Below are positions 33,600 through 43,003 of a DNA stretch of 64,000 nt, piece by piece. The translations under genes were made by a program, and so were the position numbers. Below the pieces are notes generated by a model, which saw only the letters and a list, made by a program, of their open reading frames with translations, had not been told where the DNA came from and did no database searches. Each line of letters opens with the position of its first letter. Position 1 is the first letter of the stretch. This stretch comes from Actinomycetota bacterium (GTDB lineage: Bacteria > Actinomycetota > Actinomycetes > S36-B12). The stretch spans positions 310,001 through 374,000 of the forward strand of contig JADKGE010000002.1 in the NCBI GenBank assembly GCA_016717115.1, written 5' to 3'.

Positions 33600-35738
33600 C
33601 TACCGTCCCAGATCGGAATGGACGCGGCCCTCTTGCGCCTTCCGGATCCGGCGCGTCACGCCCACGACCACGAACACCACGATGGCCACGAAGGCGGCGG
33701 CCACCACCCACGACGCGGCCCGGGCGTAGGCGGTCGAGGTCACCGTGATGCGGGCGGGCTTGCCGTACGGAGTCATCTCGGGAGTCAGCAGCTGCACGTT
33801 GACCGTGAGCGGGTCGCCGCCGACGACGCGCGCGTCGATGTCGACGCTCGCCATCTTGCCGGCGTCGATGCGAATCGAGGTGAGCGGCTCCGACGAGAGG
33901 CGCAGGGCCGGACTGCCGACCAGGGCCAGGCCCACGGTCACCGACCGGTCGAGGCCGTTCGTGATGGTGACCGGCACCCGGCCGGTGTCGCCGGAGAAGG
34001 TGATCGTGCCCTCGGAGAGCACGCGCACGCCGGCCATCTCGCCGGCCAGCTCGGCGGCGGTGCGGCTCAGCAGGTCCTGCCCCGTGCCCGGGTTGGATCG
34101 CCATCCGGCCGACTCCGCGCGGAGAAGTGCGGCATAGAAGGGCTCGCTCAGGCCGGTGGGGTCGTCCACGATCGAGGTGAAGGACTCCAGCTGGGCCGAG
34201 GTGCGGCGCACGAGTGCCATGTACTCAGCACTCAGCTCGGCGGCCCGCGCCTTGGTCCCGTAGCCGCCCCGTTGCCGGCTGGCCGAGGACACGGGCTCCT
34301 CGAGCAGCTGGTCGAGCGACATCGTCGACAGCCACGGTGCCGTGCGCGTCGCCCGCAGGAGGGGGGCGATCAGCGATGACGTCGGATCCCATCGCACGGA
34401 CTCCGGCGCCACCACCACGATTCGCGAGGCCTGATCGGCCGGGATCGAGGTGGCCAGGACGGCGGTCTCGGCAAGGAAGCGCTGCCGAGCGGCGATGACA
34501 TCGGACGCGCTGCGCTGCGGGAGGGCGAGGGCCTGCATCAGCCCGGGATCGGTGAGCACCGCCCGCATGGCGCCGACCGACGTGGGCAGTGCGGCGGTGG
34601 CCAGTCCGTCGGTGGGCAGTGCCGGGTCGGTGGCGGGCAGGGCGTCTGCGCTCAGCACGATCGTGGTGACGCCCGCGGAGGCGAGCACGTTGGTGGTGTT
34701 GCGATCCAGCCGGCCGAACGGCGCCCAGTACAGGCCGCCCGGCGCCTGGCTTCCCAGGGCCGCTGCGGCGACCCCGGGGCCCTGGGTGACGGCGCGAACC
34801 ACGTCGTTGCTCATCCCGGCCCGCACCACCGCGGACGCGTCGACGTCGGCGTACGGCATCGTGCGGATGCCGGCGGACTTCGTGGCGTCGGCGAGGTCGT
34901 CCAGCCATGCCTGGGCCGCCCCCTCCTTGTCCCCCAGCACTGCCGTGTCACCGCGCACCACTTGGTAGCCGCGGGTCATGTCCGAGGCCGTCTGCAGGAG
35001 CGACGGGTCGGCGATCCACGAGACGGTCCCCCGGAACCGGTTACCGATCGTGACGAGCCGGTCGAGGCGTCCGCCGGGCGACAGCTCGGTGGGCGTGCGG
35101 TTGTTCAGGAGCGCACCGGAGGCGGTCCGCGCCGGCCAGTCGGCCAGCGGCCACAGCCAGACGACGCGAAGGGGCGTGACGGAGTCGGCCGTCGGGAACC
35201 ACGGCAGGAAGGTGCGCTGGTCCGCCTTGCGTACCGAGGTGGAGTCGACGCCGGCCTCCTGTCCCGTCACCTCGATGCCCAGGACGTATGTGCCGGGGGA
35301 GGCCAGGCCGAGGTCTGCGATCGGGATGACGATGGAGAACGGTCGTCGCTCTCCGGGCGGCAGCGAGTCCGTGACGACGGACTGCGTGGCCGTGAGGGAG
35401 ATGCCATCGGGATCGCCATCTGCCGGCGTCATCTCGGCGTCCAGGACCGCCGTCACGTCGGCGCGACTCGTGAGCGGCGCCGAGGAACGTCGCAGCTGCA
35501 CCGCGACGTTGGTCAATGTCGCCGTCCCGGTGCTGATGATGCGACCGTCGATGCGCAGTGAGTCGTCCAGCGTCGCGACCACTGGGGTGAAGCGGTCCAG
35601 GACGACCTGCACGGACGGCTTGTCGGCGTCGTCCGCGAACGCGGGCGGGGCGGGGGCGACGAGCACCCCGGCCAGGGCCGGCGCGCAGACGAGCGCGAAA
35701 CCCAGTCTGGCCGCAGTGCCCCGCAGCCGACGGCTCAC
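33600..35738 (-). CDS. DUF6049 family secreted membrane-anchored protein
   Basis: This 712-aa protein starts with a signal peptide (basic N-terminus, hydrophobic core ARLGFALVCAPALAGVLVA, cleavage near AFADD), has a long extracellular region, and ends with a membrane helix (WVVAAAFVAIVVFVVVGV) and a basic tail. DUF6049 proteins (Rv3909 in M. tuberculosis) are always beside murJ and likely aid cell-wall assembly, but no activity is known. I chose the GTG at 35738, which overlaps the nudix stop as GTGA and places the signal peptide correctly. Confidence 0.88.
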   Translation of the reverse strand: MSRRLRGTAARLGFALVCAPALAGVLVAPAPPAFADDADKPSVQVVLDRFTPVVATLDDSLRIDGRIISTGTATLTNVAVQLRRSSAPLTSRADVTAVLDAEMTPADGDPDGISLTATQSVVTDSLPPGERRPFSIVIPIADLGLASPGTYVLGIEVTGQEAGVDSTSVRKADQRTFLPWFPTADSVTPLRVVWLWPLADWPARTASGALLNNRTPTELSPGGRLDRLVTIGNRFRGTVSWIADPSLLQTASDMTRGYQVVRGDTAVLGDKEGAAQAWLDDLADATKSAGIRTMPYADVDASAVVRAGMSNDVVRAVTQGPGVAAAALGSQAPGGLYWAPFGRLDRNTTNVLASAGVTTIVLSADALPATDPALPTDGLATAALPTSVGAMRAVLTDPGLMQALALPQRSASDVIAARQRFLAETAVLATSIPADQASRIVVVAPESVRWDPTSSLIAPLLRATRTAPWLSTMSLDQLLEEPVSSASRQRGGYGTKARAAELSAEYMALVRRTSAQLESFTSIVDDPTGLSEPFYAALLRAESAGWRSNPGTGQDLLSRTAAELAGEMAGVRVLSEGTITFSGDTGRVPVTITNGLDRSVTVGLALVGSPALRLSSEPLTSIRIDAGKMASVDIDARVVGGDPLTVNVQLLTPEMTPYGKPARITVTSTAYARAASWVVAAAFVAIVVFVVVGVTRRIRKAQEGRVHSDLGR

Positions 35739-36220
35739 GCGAGGTCCGTCTTCGGATCGGCGAGGACGGCGAGCACCCGATCGACGAGCCGCCGCTCGTC
35801 GGCGTACCTGAGTCGGGCGGCGAGGTCCGACAGCGGTACCCATGCCACCTCGGTGACCTCCGCGTCGGCGTCGGAGAGCACGACGTCCTGCGCCTCGAGC
35901 AGGAAGTGATGGACGGTCTTGTGGACGCGTCGCTCGTCGGCCATGAACCAGAAGTCGATCGTGCCGAGCGGAGCCACGATGCGTCCGGTGATGCCGGTCT
36001 CCTCGAGCACCTCGCGCACGGCCGCCGTCTCGGGCGTCTCACCCTCCTCGATGTGCCCCTTGGGCAGCGACCACACCAGCCGACCTCGACGATCCCGCCT
36101 GGCGATGAGGGCCACTTGCGGGTCGGGGCCGCTGCGGTCGAGCACGAATCCGCCGGCCGAGGTCTCCTCCACGCGTGGAATCGCGACCCGCTTGGACGCG
36201 GGTCGCGGAGGAGTGGCCAT
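35735..36220 (-). CDS. NUDIX hydrolase (MutT4-like)
   Basis: This 161-aa hydrolase contains a complete Nudix box GHIEEGETPETAAVREVLEE in positions about 64-83, which coordinates Mg and cleaves nucleoside diphosphate-linked substrates. It is equivalent to MutT4 (Rv3908) in the same position next to the CCA transferase. The ATG at 36220 lies 6 nt after a TATCCT box, so the mRNA is probably leaderless. Substrate is unknown; oxidised nucleotides or dinucleotide polyphosphates are possible. Confidence 0.9.
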   Translation of the reverse strand: MATPPRPASKRVAIPRVEETSAGGFVLDRSGPDPQVALIARRDRRGRLVWSLPKGHIEEGETPETAAVREVLEETGITGRIVAPLGTIDFWFMADERRVHKTVHHFLLEAQDVVLSDADAEVTEVAWVPLSDLAARLRYADERRLVDRVLAVLADPKTDLA

Positions 36221-36226
36221 ACCGGC

Positions 36227-36232
36227 AGGATA
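36227..36232 (-). promoter_or_regulatory. -10 box of a leaderless nudix-operon promoter
   Basis: TATCCT on the minus strand ends 6 nt before the nudix ATG. It would start the long minus-strand unit nudix-DUF6049-murJ-pseudokinase-sigM-anti-sigma. Confidence 0.5.
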
Positions 36233-36252
36233 AACCGCCCCGCGTGGGCGTC

Positions 36253-36258
36253 TACGCT
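36253..36258 (+). promoter_or_regulatory. -10 box of a leaderless CCA-transferase promoter
   Basis: TACGCT ends 8 nt before the GTG at 36267, with no Shine-Dalgarno sequence between. It is divergent from the nudix promoter. Confidence 0.45.
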
Positions 36259-36266
36259 CTGCTGCC

Positions 36267-37724
36267 GTGGCCCCTGCATCGCACGACGTTTCCGCACAGC
36301 AGCGCGCCGTAGCGGCCCTCCTGCCGATTTCCCCGCTGCTGGCGGCCATCGGGGAGCGGTTCGCGGCCGCTGGTCATGAGCTGGCACTCGTGGGTGGTCC
36401 GGTACGCGACGCCCTGCTCGGCCGGCTCGGCGACGATCCGGATGCCGACCTGGACTTCACCACTGACGCCCGTCCTGACCGGATCGAGGAACTCCTCACC
36501 GGCTGGGCCGAGACCACGTGGGACGTCGGGATCCGCTACGGCACGGTCGGCGCCCGTGTCCGGGGGCGCGAGGTGGAGATCACCACGTACCGTGCCGAGT
36601 CGTACGACCCCGCCTCCCGCAAGCCCGAGGTCGACTTCGGATCCAGCCTGCCGGGTGACCTGGCCCGCCGGGACTTCACCATCAACGCCATGGCGGTGCG
36701 CCTGCCCGATCTCGCACTGGTCGACCTCTTCGACGGACAGGGCGACCTCGAGCGGCGCGTTCTGCGGACGCCGGGCAGACCGCACGACTCCTTCTCGGAC
36801 GACCCGTTGCGCATGATGCGGGCGGCCCGATTCGCGGCCCAGCTGGACTTCGAGGTGAGCGACGACGTCGTCGAGGCGATGCGCGCCCAGGCGGAGCGAC
36901 TGTCGATCGTGTCCGCCGAGCGGATCCGCGAGGAGTTCATGAAGATCGTGATGTCGCCGGACCCCCGGCGTGGCCTCACGCTCCTGGTGGACACGGGCCT
37001 GGCGGAGTACGTGCTCCCGGAGCTTCCCCTCCTGCGCCTGGAGGAGGACGAGCACCATCACCACAAGGACGTCTACGAGCACACCCTCACGGTGCTGGAG
37101 CAGGCGATGGCGCTGGAAACCGCCCACGCGCCAGCCAGCGGTCCGGATCCCGTCCTCCGGCTCGCGGCCCTGCTCCACGACATCGGCAAGCCGCGCACCC
37201 GACGGTTCGAGGCCGACGGCCGGGTCTCGTTCCACCACCATGAGGTGGTGGGCGCCCGGATGACCCGCAAGCGCATGCAGGAGCTGCGGTTCTCCAACGA
37301 CATGATCGATGACGTGTCGACCCTGGTCGAGCTGCACCTGCGCTTCCACGGCTACGGCAGCGGCGAGTGGACCGATTCGGCCGTGCGTCGCTACGTCCGA
37401 GATGCCGGTCCGCTGCTCACCCGACTCCACAAGCTGACGCGTGCGGACAGCACCACCCGCAACCGCCGGCGGGCGAGCACGTTGCAACGCGCCTACGACT
37501 CGTTGGAGCGGCGGATCGGCGAGCTGGCCGAGCAGGAGGAGCTCGCTTCGATGCGGCCCGACCTCGACGGCCGGGCGATCATGGCCATCCTGGGCATTCC
37601 TCCCGGTCCGGTCGTCGGTGAGGCCTACCAGTTCATGCTCGATCTGCGACTGGATCGGGGTCCGATGGACGAGCAACTGGCCACGGAGGCGCTGCGCGCC
37701 TGGTGGGGTGCCCGAAGCACCTGA
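36267..37724 (+). CDS. pcnA: CCA tRNA nucleotidyltransferase
   Basis: This 485-aa class II nucleotidyltransferase adds or repairs the tRNA 3' CCA end, which neither tRNA gene in this window encodes. The nucleotidyltransferase head shows GGPVRDALLG and DADLDFTT, then the RRDFTINAMA motif. An HD phosphohydrolase domain at about residues 265-390 contains HHHKDVYEHTL and LLHDIGK. It matches Rv3907c in position and length. The start is GTG, and it is divergent from nudix. Confidence 0.95.
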   Translation: MAPASHDVSAQQRAVAALLPISPLLAAIGERFAAAGHELALVGGPVRDALLGRLGDDPDADLDFTTDARPDRIEELLTGWAETTWDVGIRYGTVGARVRGREVEITTYRAESYDPASRKPEVDFGSSLPGDLARRDFTINAMAVRLPDLALVDLFDGQGDLERRVLRTPGRPHDSFSDDPLRMMRAARFAAQLDFEVSDDVVEAMRAQAERLSIVSAERIREEFMKIVMSPDPRRGLTLLVDTGLAEYVLPELPLLRLEEDEHHHHKDVYEHTLTVLEQAMALETAHAPASGPDPVLRLAALLHDIGKPRTRRFEADGRVSFHHHEVVGARMTRKRMQELRFSNDMIDDVSTLVELHLRFHGYGSGEWTDSAVRRYVRDAGPLLTRLHKLTRADSTTRNRRRASTLQRAYDSLERRIGELAEQEELASMRPDLDGRAIMAILGIPPGPVVGEAYQFMLDLRLDRGPMDEQLATEALRAWWGARST

Positions 37725-37747
37725 CGAGCCCGTTCGGCGTGAGTCGC

Positions 37748-38560
37748 TCAGCTGGGGCCGGCGGGGAAGGGATTGGGCACCGGTCGGGCGAGCAGCTCGA
37801 GTGTCTGGTCTCCCTGTGCGGACACCTCGTTGAAGCAGTCCGGGCTGTCGGCGAAGGCGGCAAGGCCGGTGATCAGCGTCCACGTGCGATCACCGCTGTC
37901 GAGCACCCGGACCCCTACCAGCTCGGTGCGCGACTCCCCGGGGCCCAGCAGGATGGGGCCGCCGTACCACCCCTCGTCCGTGAGCTCGGTGCCGCTGTTG
38001 TCGTGTCCGGTGCTGTGAGAGACGAACCAGGCCACGTTCACCGGGACGTCGCCGATGTTCGTGATCGTCGTCTCGCCTCGGGTGTTGGTGCCGTGTGAAT
38101 CACGGGTGCTGGTCGTCGTGACCGTGTCGACCGTGACATCGGCGGGATCCACGGCGCAGTCGCCGCCGCGTCCCGGTGCGCCGACGTCCGCGGGGGCGCC
38201 AGCGCCCGCGACAGTGCCGGCCGGGGGTGCGGCGGGCGGGGGAGCGGCACCAGCACCGGTGCCCGAAGGCGTCGAGTCGCGGTTGATGACAAGCATCCCG
38301 GCGGCCAGCGCGGCCCCACCGAGGATCACCAGGGCCAGGAGCAGGGCGAGGACCTTCAGCCATCGCATCTGAGCCCAGCTCTCGGCCTCGTCACGCGTTC
38401 GATGCGCGTCATCAGGATCCCGGGCGTTCAGGTCGTTGATCACCGCCCCGATCGCCATCCCCTGGGCTTCGGGGCTCAGGGGCTCGTCGCCACCTTCGGT
38501 CCGGGGCTCGCCAGGATCGGGGCGCTCGGCGGGATCGTCGGGCTCGTGGCTCGGGCTCAT
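37748..38560 (-). CDS. Uncharacterised single-pass membrane protein with extracellular domain
   Basis: This 270-aa protein is not recognised. It has an acidic, Pro-rich cytoplasmic part (residues 1-70), one membrane helix (LKVLALLLALVILGGAALAAGMLVI, split by no gap but 25 residues long, so only its position near 72-96 matters), an Ala/Pro/Gly linker, and an extracellular beta-rich domain with two Cys. The ATG at 38560 has GGAGGTG 6 nt upstream. It is convergent with the CCA transferase gene. Its extracellular part resembles DUF4352-like domains only in general layout. Confidence 0.7.
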   Translation of the reverse strand: MSPSHEPDDPAERPDPGEPRTEGGDEPLSPEAQGMAIGAVINDLNARDPDDAHRTRDEAESWAQMRWLKVLALLLALVILGGAALAAGMLVINRDSTPSGTGAGAAPPPAAPPAGTVAGAGAPADVGAPGRGGDCAVDPADVTVDTVTTTSTRDSHGTNTRGETTITNIGDVPVNVAWFVSHSTGHDNSGTELTDEGWYGGPILLGPGESRTELVGVRVLDSGDRTWTLITGLAAFADSPDCFNEVSAQGDQTLELLARPVPNPFPAGPS

Positions 38561-38649
38561 GACGCACCTCCCCGAATTCCACGGTAGAAGGCCTGTTTCG
38601 GGGCTGGCAGGGGCCAAGGTCCCACGCTGCGGGCGCCGGCCTTGGGCGC

Positions 38650-38826
38650 CTAGTGGGTGGTGGTCGTTCCCGACGGCTCGTGCGGATGCGCCACGTCGGC
38701 CTCGCTGTAGAGGAAGGACCAGCGCGTCATCCAGGTGCCCAGTGGCTGGGGGGCCGGGTGAGCGATCCCGTCGATCAGTGGTGCGATGGACTCGACGGAC
38801 AGACGACGGGTGTGCGGCGCGGACAT
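38650..38826 (-). CDS. Uncharacterised small protein (58 aa)
   Basis: This frame encodes 58 aa beginning SAPHTRRLSVESIAPLIDG and containing PLGTWMTRWSFLYSEADV, then a His/Thr-rich tail. AGGGAAGGGCAGG precedes the ATG. The amino-acid composition is balanced with aromatic residues, which is less likely for a chance frame in GC-rich DNA. It has no membrane helix and I do not recognise it. It lies alone between the membrane protein and DUF2252. Confidence 0.55.
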   Translation of the reverse strand: MSAPHTRRLSVESIAPLIDGIAHPAPQPLGTWMTRWSFLYSEADVAHPHEPSGTTTTH

Positions 38827-38943
38827 GACCTGCCCTTCCCTGGTGTGGCGGTGATAGCGCTTACATGTGTAGCCAACGCGAGTGTCTCGTGGATGAATAC
38901 CCCGTCAACCTGCGATATGGGTCACATGAACGACCGGGGGTCG

Positions 38944-38949
38944 TAGCGT
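38944..38949 (+). promoter_or_regulatory. -10 box of a leaderless DUF2252 promoter
   Basis: TAGCGT ends 7 nt before the DUF2252 ATG at 38957. The same TAGCGT box at the same distance precedes the tryptophanase and MFS genes. Confidence 0.5.
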
Positions 38950-38956
38950 CCTCCCC

Positions 38957-40471
38957 ATGAGCACCGAGGATCCGACCGACACCGTGGCCGATTCCTCCGA
39001 GATGGGCCTGCACTGGCAGGTGCGCACGGCCACCGTGGCCGAGCGACAGGCGGCCGGCAGCGCAGCCCGGACTGCGCGTTCGCGCTCGTCGATGGCGTCC
39101 TTCGTGCCGAGCCCGGATCGGCCGGACCCCGTCGGCCTGCTGGCCGGACAGGAGACGGCACGCGTGCAGCCGCTGCTCCCCCTGCGCCACAGCCGGATGT
39201 CCGTGAGCCCGTTCACGTTCTACCGGGGCAGCGCGGTTGTCATGGCCCATGACCTTGCATCGATGCCCAACACCGGGCTCGTCACGCAACTGTGCGGTGA
39301 CGCCCACCTGTCCAACTTCGGCATGTTCGCCGCCCCGGATCGCAACCTCGTCTTCGACATCAACGACTTCGACGAGACCAATCCCGGGCCTTTCGAGTGG
39401 GACGTGTGCCGACTGGCGGCCTCCTTCGCCCTCGCGGGCCGTGACGTGAAGCTCAACGAGAAGGCGATCGCCCAGGCGGTCACCGCAGTCGCCTTCGCCT
39501 ACCGCACGCAGATGGCGACCTATGCCGGCATGCCCGACATCGACGTCTGGTACGACCGGGTGAGCGTCGAAGTCCTGCAGGAGTGGGCCAATCAGGAGGG
39601 TTCGAAGATCGTCGAGAAGCGCATCGAGCAGAGCGTCGCCAAGGCTCGGGCTCGCAACGCGTGGTCGGCGATCTCGAAGATGACCGAGGTGGTCGACGGG
39701 CAGCGCCAGTTCAAGAACATGCCGCCCGTGCTGATGCGCGTCCCGCTCGACGACGAGGCCGCGCAGATCATCTCGAGTCTCATCGACACGTACCAGGCGA
39801 CCCTGCCCGCGGACCGTCGCCAGCTCCTGCGGCGCTACCACCGCATCGACTTCGCGCACAAGGTCGTCGGCGTCGGCAGCGTGGGACTGCTGGCATTCGT
39901 CATGCTCTTCCAGGGCCGCGACCCCGACGACCTCATCGTCCTGCAGGTCAAGCAGGCCGTGGCCAGTGTGCTCGAGCCCTTCACGGCTCCTTCCGAGTTC
40001 GCCGTCTCCGGGCAGCGCGTCGTGGTCGGCCAGCAGTTCATGCAGGCAGCGTCGGACGTCTTCCTCGGCTGGGTGAGCGGACCCCACGGGAAGGACTTCT
40101 ACGTGCGGCAGCTGCGCGACATGAAGTACGCCATCGATCCGGCGCAGTTCACGGAGCTGTCACTGCTGACGTATGCCACGGTGTGCGGTCGCACCCTCGC
40201 GCGGGCGCACGCCCGGTCCGGCGACGCCGTCGCCATCGCGTCGTACCTGGGCACGAACGCGAAGTTCGACAAGGCGATCACCGGCTTCTCCTTCGCCTAC
40301 GCCGAGCAGGTCACCAAGGATTTCGCTGAGTACACCACGGCGATCGCCCGAGGTTCGGTGGCGACACTGGAGCCGGGCGAAGGCGAGAACTACGAGGTCG
40401 TGGCGAGTCCTTCCACAGGAGTGTCACTCGTCTCCGTGCGTACGGACTCAGCCGCGCCGACGACCACCTGA
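38957..40471 (+). CDS. DUF2252 family protein
   Basis: This 504-aa cytoplasmic protein belongs to DUF2252, a large actinobacterial family with a protein-kinase-like or aminoglycoside-phosphotransferase-like fold. The family signatures are TFYRGSAVVMAHDLA, GDAHLSNFGMFAAPDRNLVFD and NDFDETNPGPFEWD. No enzyme activity is known. Its last 82 nt overlap the 3' end of the convergent membrane protein gene. Its start is preceded by a TAGCGT box, not a Shine-Dalgarno sequence. Confidence 0.88.
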   Translation: MSTEDPTDTVADSSEMGLHWQVRTATVAERQAAGSAARTARSRSSMASFVPSPDRPDPVGLLAGQETARVQPLLPLRHSRMSVSPFTFYRGSAVVMAHDLASMPNTGLVTQLCGDAHLSNFGMFAAPDRNLVFDINDFDETNPGPFEWDVCRLAASFALAGRDVKLNEKAIAQAVTAVAFAYRTQMATYAGMPDIDVWYDRVSVEVLQEWANQEGSKIVEKRIEQSVAKARARNAWSAISKMTEVVDGQRQFKNMPPVLMRVPLDDEAAQIISSLIDTYQATLPADRRQLLRRYHRIDFAHKVVGVGSVGLLAFVMLFQGRDPDDLIVLQVKQAVASVLEPFTAPSEFAVSGQRVVVGQQFMQAASDVFLGWVSGPHGKDFYVRQLRDMKYAIDPAQFTELSLLTYATVCGRTLARAHARSGDAVAIASYLGTNAKFDKAITGFSFAYAEQVTKDFAEYTTAIARGSVATLEPGEGENYEVVASPSTGVSLVSVRTDSAAPTTT

Positions 40472-41667
40472 AGCCCTGTCACCAGACCGGCGGCGAGAAT
40501 CACGCACCACAGCACGCTGCTCACCGTGAGCAGATCGCCGAACATGATGATGAGCATGACCAGCACGTAGATCGCCCATCGGATGTACTGCTGGTAGGAC
40601 TTCGCGAAGGCGCCGATGGCGTCCAAGCCGGCGGGCAGCCGCTGGCCGATCTCGGTCAGCCCGGTGACGACCTGCCCGCGGCAGTAGAGCGCCGACTTCG
40701 TGCGTCCACCGAACCAGCCGGCCACGATCACGGCCAGGCCCAGCGTGAGGACGGCCTGGATCCCGGCGATCAGGTAGGCGAGCAGGGTGTCCCAGAAGAC
40801 GCTAGAGGCCGGACCGAACGGCGTGTTCTCGAGCTGGTTCTCGAACTCGGCCTGGGCGATCCCGAGGCCGAAGATGAGCACGAACGCCGTGACGACGAGC
40901 ACGATGCCCGTCGCCACCACGGTGCGAGCCCGGCGTCGGGCCAGCGCGATCGACAGGGCGAACATCGCCGCGATCACCAGGGGGAACCACTGAAGGATCG
41001 GCGAAGTGAACGAGTAGACGAAACGCACCTGCTCCAGCGCCGGAGAGCTCATCAGGACGATCTGGCGGTCGCTCTCGGGGATGGTGATGTTCTGCGCGGC
41101 CGTGATGCCGCTCTCCACCAGGTACTGCTGGATCACCGTGAAGGCGGACGAGATGTCGAGCACGACGTCGGGGCCCTTGACCTGGACGGGGCCGGAGTCG
41201 CCACCTTCGAGGGCTGCCACGAGTCCGCGCTGGGCCACCTCGTTGAGCCTGATCCACACCGTCGCGAACTGATCCGAGGCGATGAACTTGGTGACGAGCT
41301 CGCCGATGAGGGAGTTGATCCCCGATGCGATCGGAGAAGCGATGGCGCCGGTGAGGCTGGAGTCGGGGAACAGGTTGTTCAGGAGCCCCTCGACCTGGTT
41401 CTGGGTGTCGGCCTTCGCGACGACCGCATCGGTGACCGCCGACGCGAGGCTCTCCTGCACGGCAGGGTCGTTGATCAGCGGACCGACGGTGTCGATGTAG
41501 CGCTGGCTGTCGATCACCGTTCGGTGGCCCCAGTGCCCGACGAGGGCGATGGGCGTGAAGACCGCGGCGATGATGAAGATCAGCAGCGAAGCGACCGATC
41601 GCACCCCCCAGCGGCCTTTCGGCTTCGCGGGTGCGGCTGCTGCGGTCGTGGTGGTGTCACCACTCAT
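40390..41667 (-). CDS. Integral membrane protein, uncharacterised
   Basis: This 425-aa protein has an N-terminal membrane helix (VASLLIFIIAAVFTPIALVG), a large extracellular loop of about 190 residues, and four to five more helices (about 235-390). The organisation is like other actinobacterial proteins annotated only as integral membrane proteins, with a first helix followed by a VIDSQRYIDTV segment. I cannot assign a function. It starts 10 nt after the MFS gene ends, with GAGGGAGCC as ribosome-binding site, so the two are one operon. Confidence 0.75.
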   Translation of the reverse strand: MSGDTTTTAAAAPAKPKGRWGVRSVASLLIFIIAAVFTPIALVGHWGHRTVIDSQRYIDTVGPLINDPAVQESLASAVTDAVVAKADTQNQVEGLLNNLFPDSSLTGAIASPIASGINSLIGELVTKFIASDQFATVWIRLNEVAQRGLVAALEGGDSGPVQVKGPDVVLDISSAFTVIQQYLVESGITAAQNITIPESDRQIVLMSSPALEQVRFVYSFTSPILQWFPLVIAAMFALSIALARRRARTVVATGIVLVVTAFVLIFGLGIAQAEFENQLENTPFGPASSVFWDTLLAYLIAGIQAVLTLGLAVIVAGWFGGRTKSALYCRGQVVTGLTEIGQRLPAGLDAIGAFAKSYQQYIRWAIYVLVMLIIMFGDLLTVSSVLWCVILAAGLVTGLQVVVGAAESVRTETSDTPVEGLATTS

Positions 41668-41677
41668 GTTGGCTCCC

Positions 41678-42970
41678 TCATGCGTCGATGAGCGGGACTC
41701 TACGGGGACCGCGGCGCCGATACCACAGGGCCGTGAAGATCAGCAGCAGTCCGACGCCGATGTAGACGGCGGGGGCCTGGCCCGTCGTGGGTGAGACGAC
41801 GGCCATCACCGTGATGCCGGCGACGAGGCAGACGTTGACGATCATGTCGAAGAGCGCGAACACGCGCCCGAGGTGGTCGTCCGGGATGAACCGTTGGACG
41901 AGCGTGTCCGAGCAGACCTTCACCGCCTGACCGGCGAATCCGATGCTGATGCTGCCCAGTAGCAGGACGGGCAACGACGGCACCATCGCGCCCGTCACGA
42001 CGAGCCCGATGCCCACCGTGCCGGCCTGCAGGAGGGCGACGACCGACCAGTCGACCGATCCCCACCGCCGGCTCGCCCAGGGCGTGATGATGGCCCCGCA
42101 CAGCGCGCCGACCGCCGCGGCACCCGTCAGCATCGCGAACTCGTTCAGCGCCCGGTCGGCCGCCCCAACGGCGTTGAAGGTGTAGCGAACCAGGAGCAGG
42201 CCCCCCGCGGTCAGGACGCCGAAGGCCACGCGATGCGCGCCCACCACGGCGATGGCCCGTCCCGCCTCGCCGTGGATCCGCAGCTCGCGGATCCCCTCGA
42301 CGAGGCCGACCGCGACGCCGCGCAGGGTGTCGGACGGCCTGGTCCCGTCGGGTCCGAGACGGTCGACGGCGATGCGAGCGGCAACGAGTGCGGACGCCGC
42401 GTAGGCGACGAGGGCGCAGGCCAGGACGATCTCGCTGCCTCGGTCGCCGCCGCCGAGCGCGGAGCGCAGGGCCACGCCCGCCAGCGCTCCTGCTGCGGCC
42501 ATGATCGTTCCCGAGGTGGGCGTCAGCGCGTTGGCCGTGACGAGGTCGCGGCCCTCGACGACGTGCGGCAGGGAGGCGCTCAGGCCGGCCAGGACGAACC
42601 GGCCGATGCCGAGGACGACGAGGACCGCGAGGCCGAGTCCAGGGCCGTCGTTGCCGGCCATGACGAGCGTGATGATCGGGATCGTGAACAGGGCCTTGAG
42701 GAGGTTGGCGCGCACCAGCACGTTGCGCCGCCGCCATCGATCGAGGAACACGCCGGCGAACGGGCCGATGAGGGAGTAGGGCAGGAGCAGGATCGCGAAC
42801 GAGGCGGCCACCTTGACGGCGTCCGGCTCCCGCTCGGGCGAGAAGAGCACGAAGGTGGCCAGTGCGGCCTGCAGCAGGCCGTCGCCGAACTGGGCGACGA
42901 GCCGCACGCCGAAGAGCTTGCGGAAGTCGCGCCCGGCCAGCACCTCGCGCAATGCTGGGAGGGCGACCAC
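41678..42970 (-). CDS. MFS transporter
   Basis: This 430-aa protein has 12 predicted membrane helices in two halves and resembles MFS drug or efflux permeases. The conserved loop-2-3 motif reads GVFLDRWRRRNVLV after FAILLLPYSLIGPF. The substrate is unknown. It starts at a GTG 7 nt after a TAGCGT box. A similar MFS gene lies near ino1 in other actinobacteria, but here a tryptophanase gene and two hairpins separate them. Confidence 0.88.
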   Translation of the reverse strand: MVALPALREVLAGRDFRKLFGVRLVAQFGDGLLQAALATFVLFSPEREPDAVKVAASFAILLLPYSLIGPFAGVFLDRWRRRNVLVRANLLKALFTIPIITLVMAGNDGPGLGLAVLVVLGIGRFVLAGLSASLPHVVEGRDLVTANALTPTSGTIMAAAGALAGVALRSALGGGDRGSEIVLACALVAYAASALVAARIAVDRLGPDGTRPSDTLRGVAVGLVEGIRELRIHGEAGRAIAVVGAHRVAFGVLTAGGLLLVRYTFNAVGAADRALNEFAMLTGAAAVGALCGAIITPWASRRWGSVDWSVVALLQAGTVGIGLVVTGAMVPSLPVLLLGSISIGFAGQAVKVCSDTLVQRFIPDDHLGRVFALFDMIVNVCLVAGITVMAVVSPTTGQAPAVYIGVGLLLIFTALWYRRRGPRRVPLIDA

Positions 42971-42977
42971 GAGCGTG

Positions 42978-42983
42978 ACGCTA
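42978..42983 (-). promoter_or_regulatory. -10 box of a leaderless MFS promoter
   Basis: TAGCGT on the minus strand ends 7 nt before the GTG at 42970. The neighbouring tryptophanase and DUF2252 genes have the same box at the same spacing. Confidence 0.45.
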
Positions 42984-43003
42984 CCCCGTCCCCGATCCCT
43001 CCA

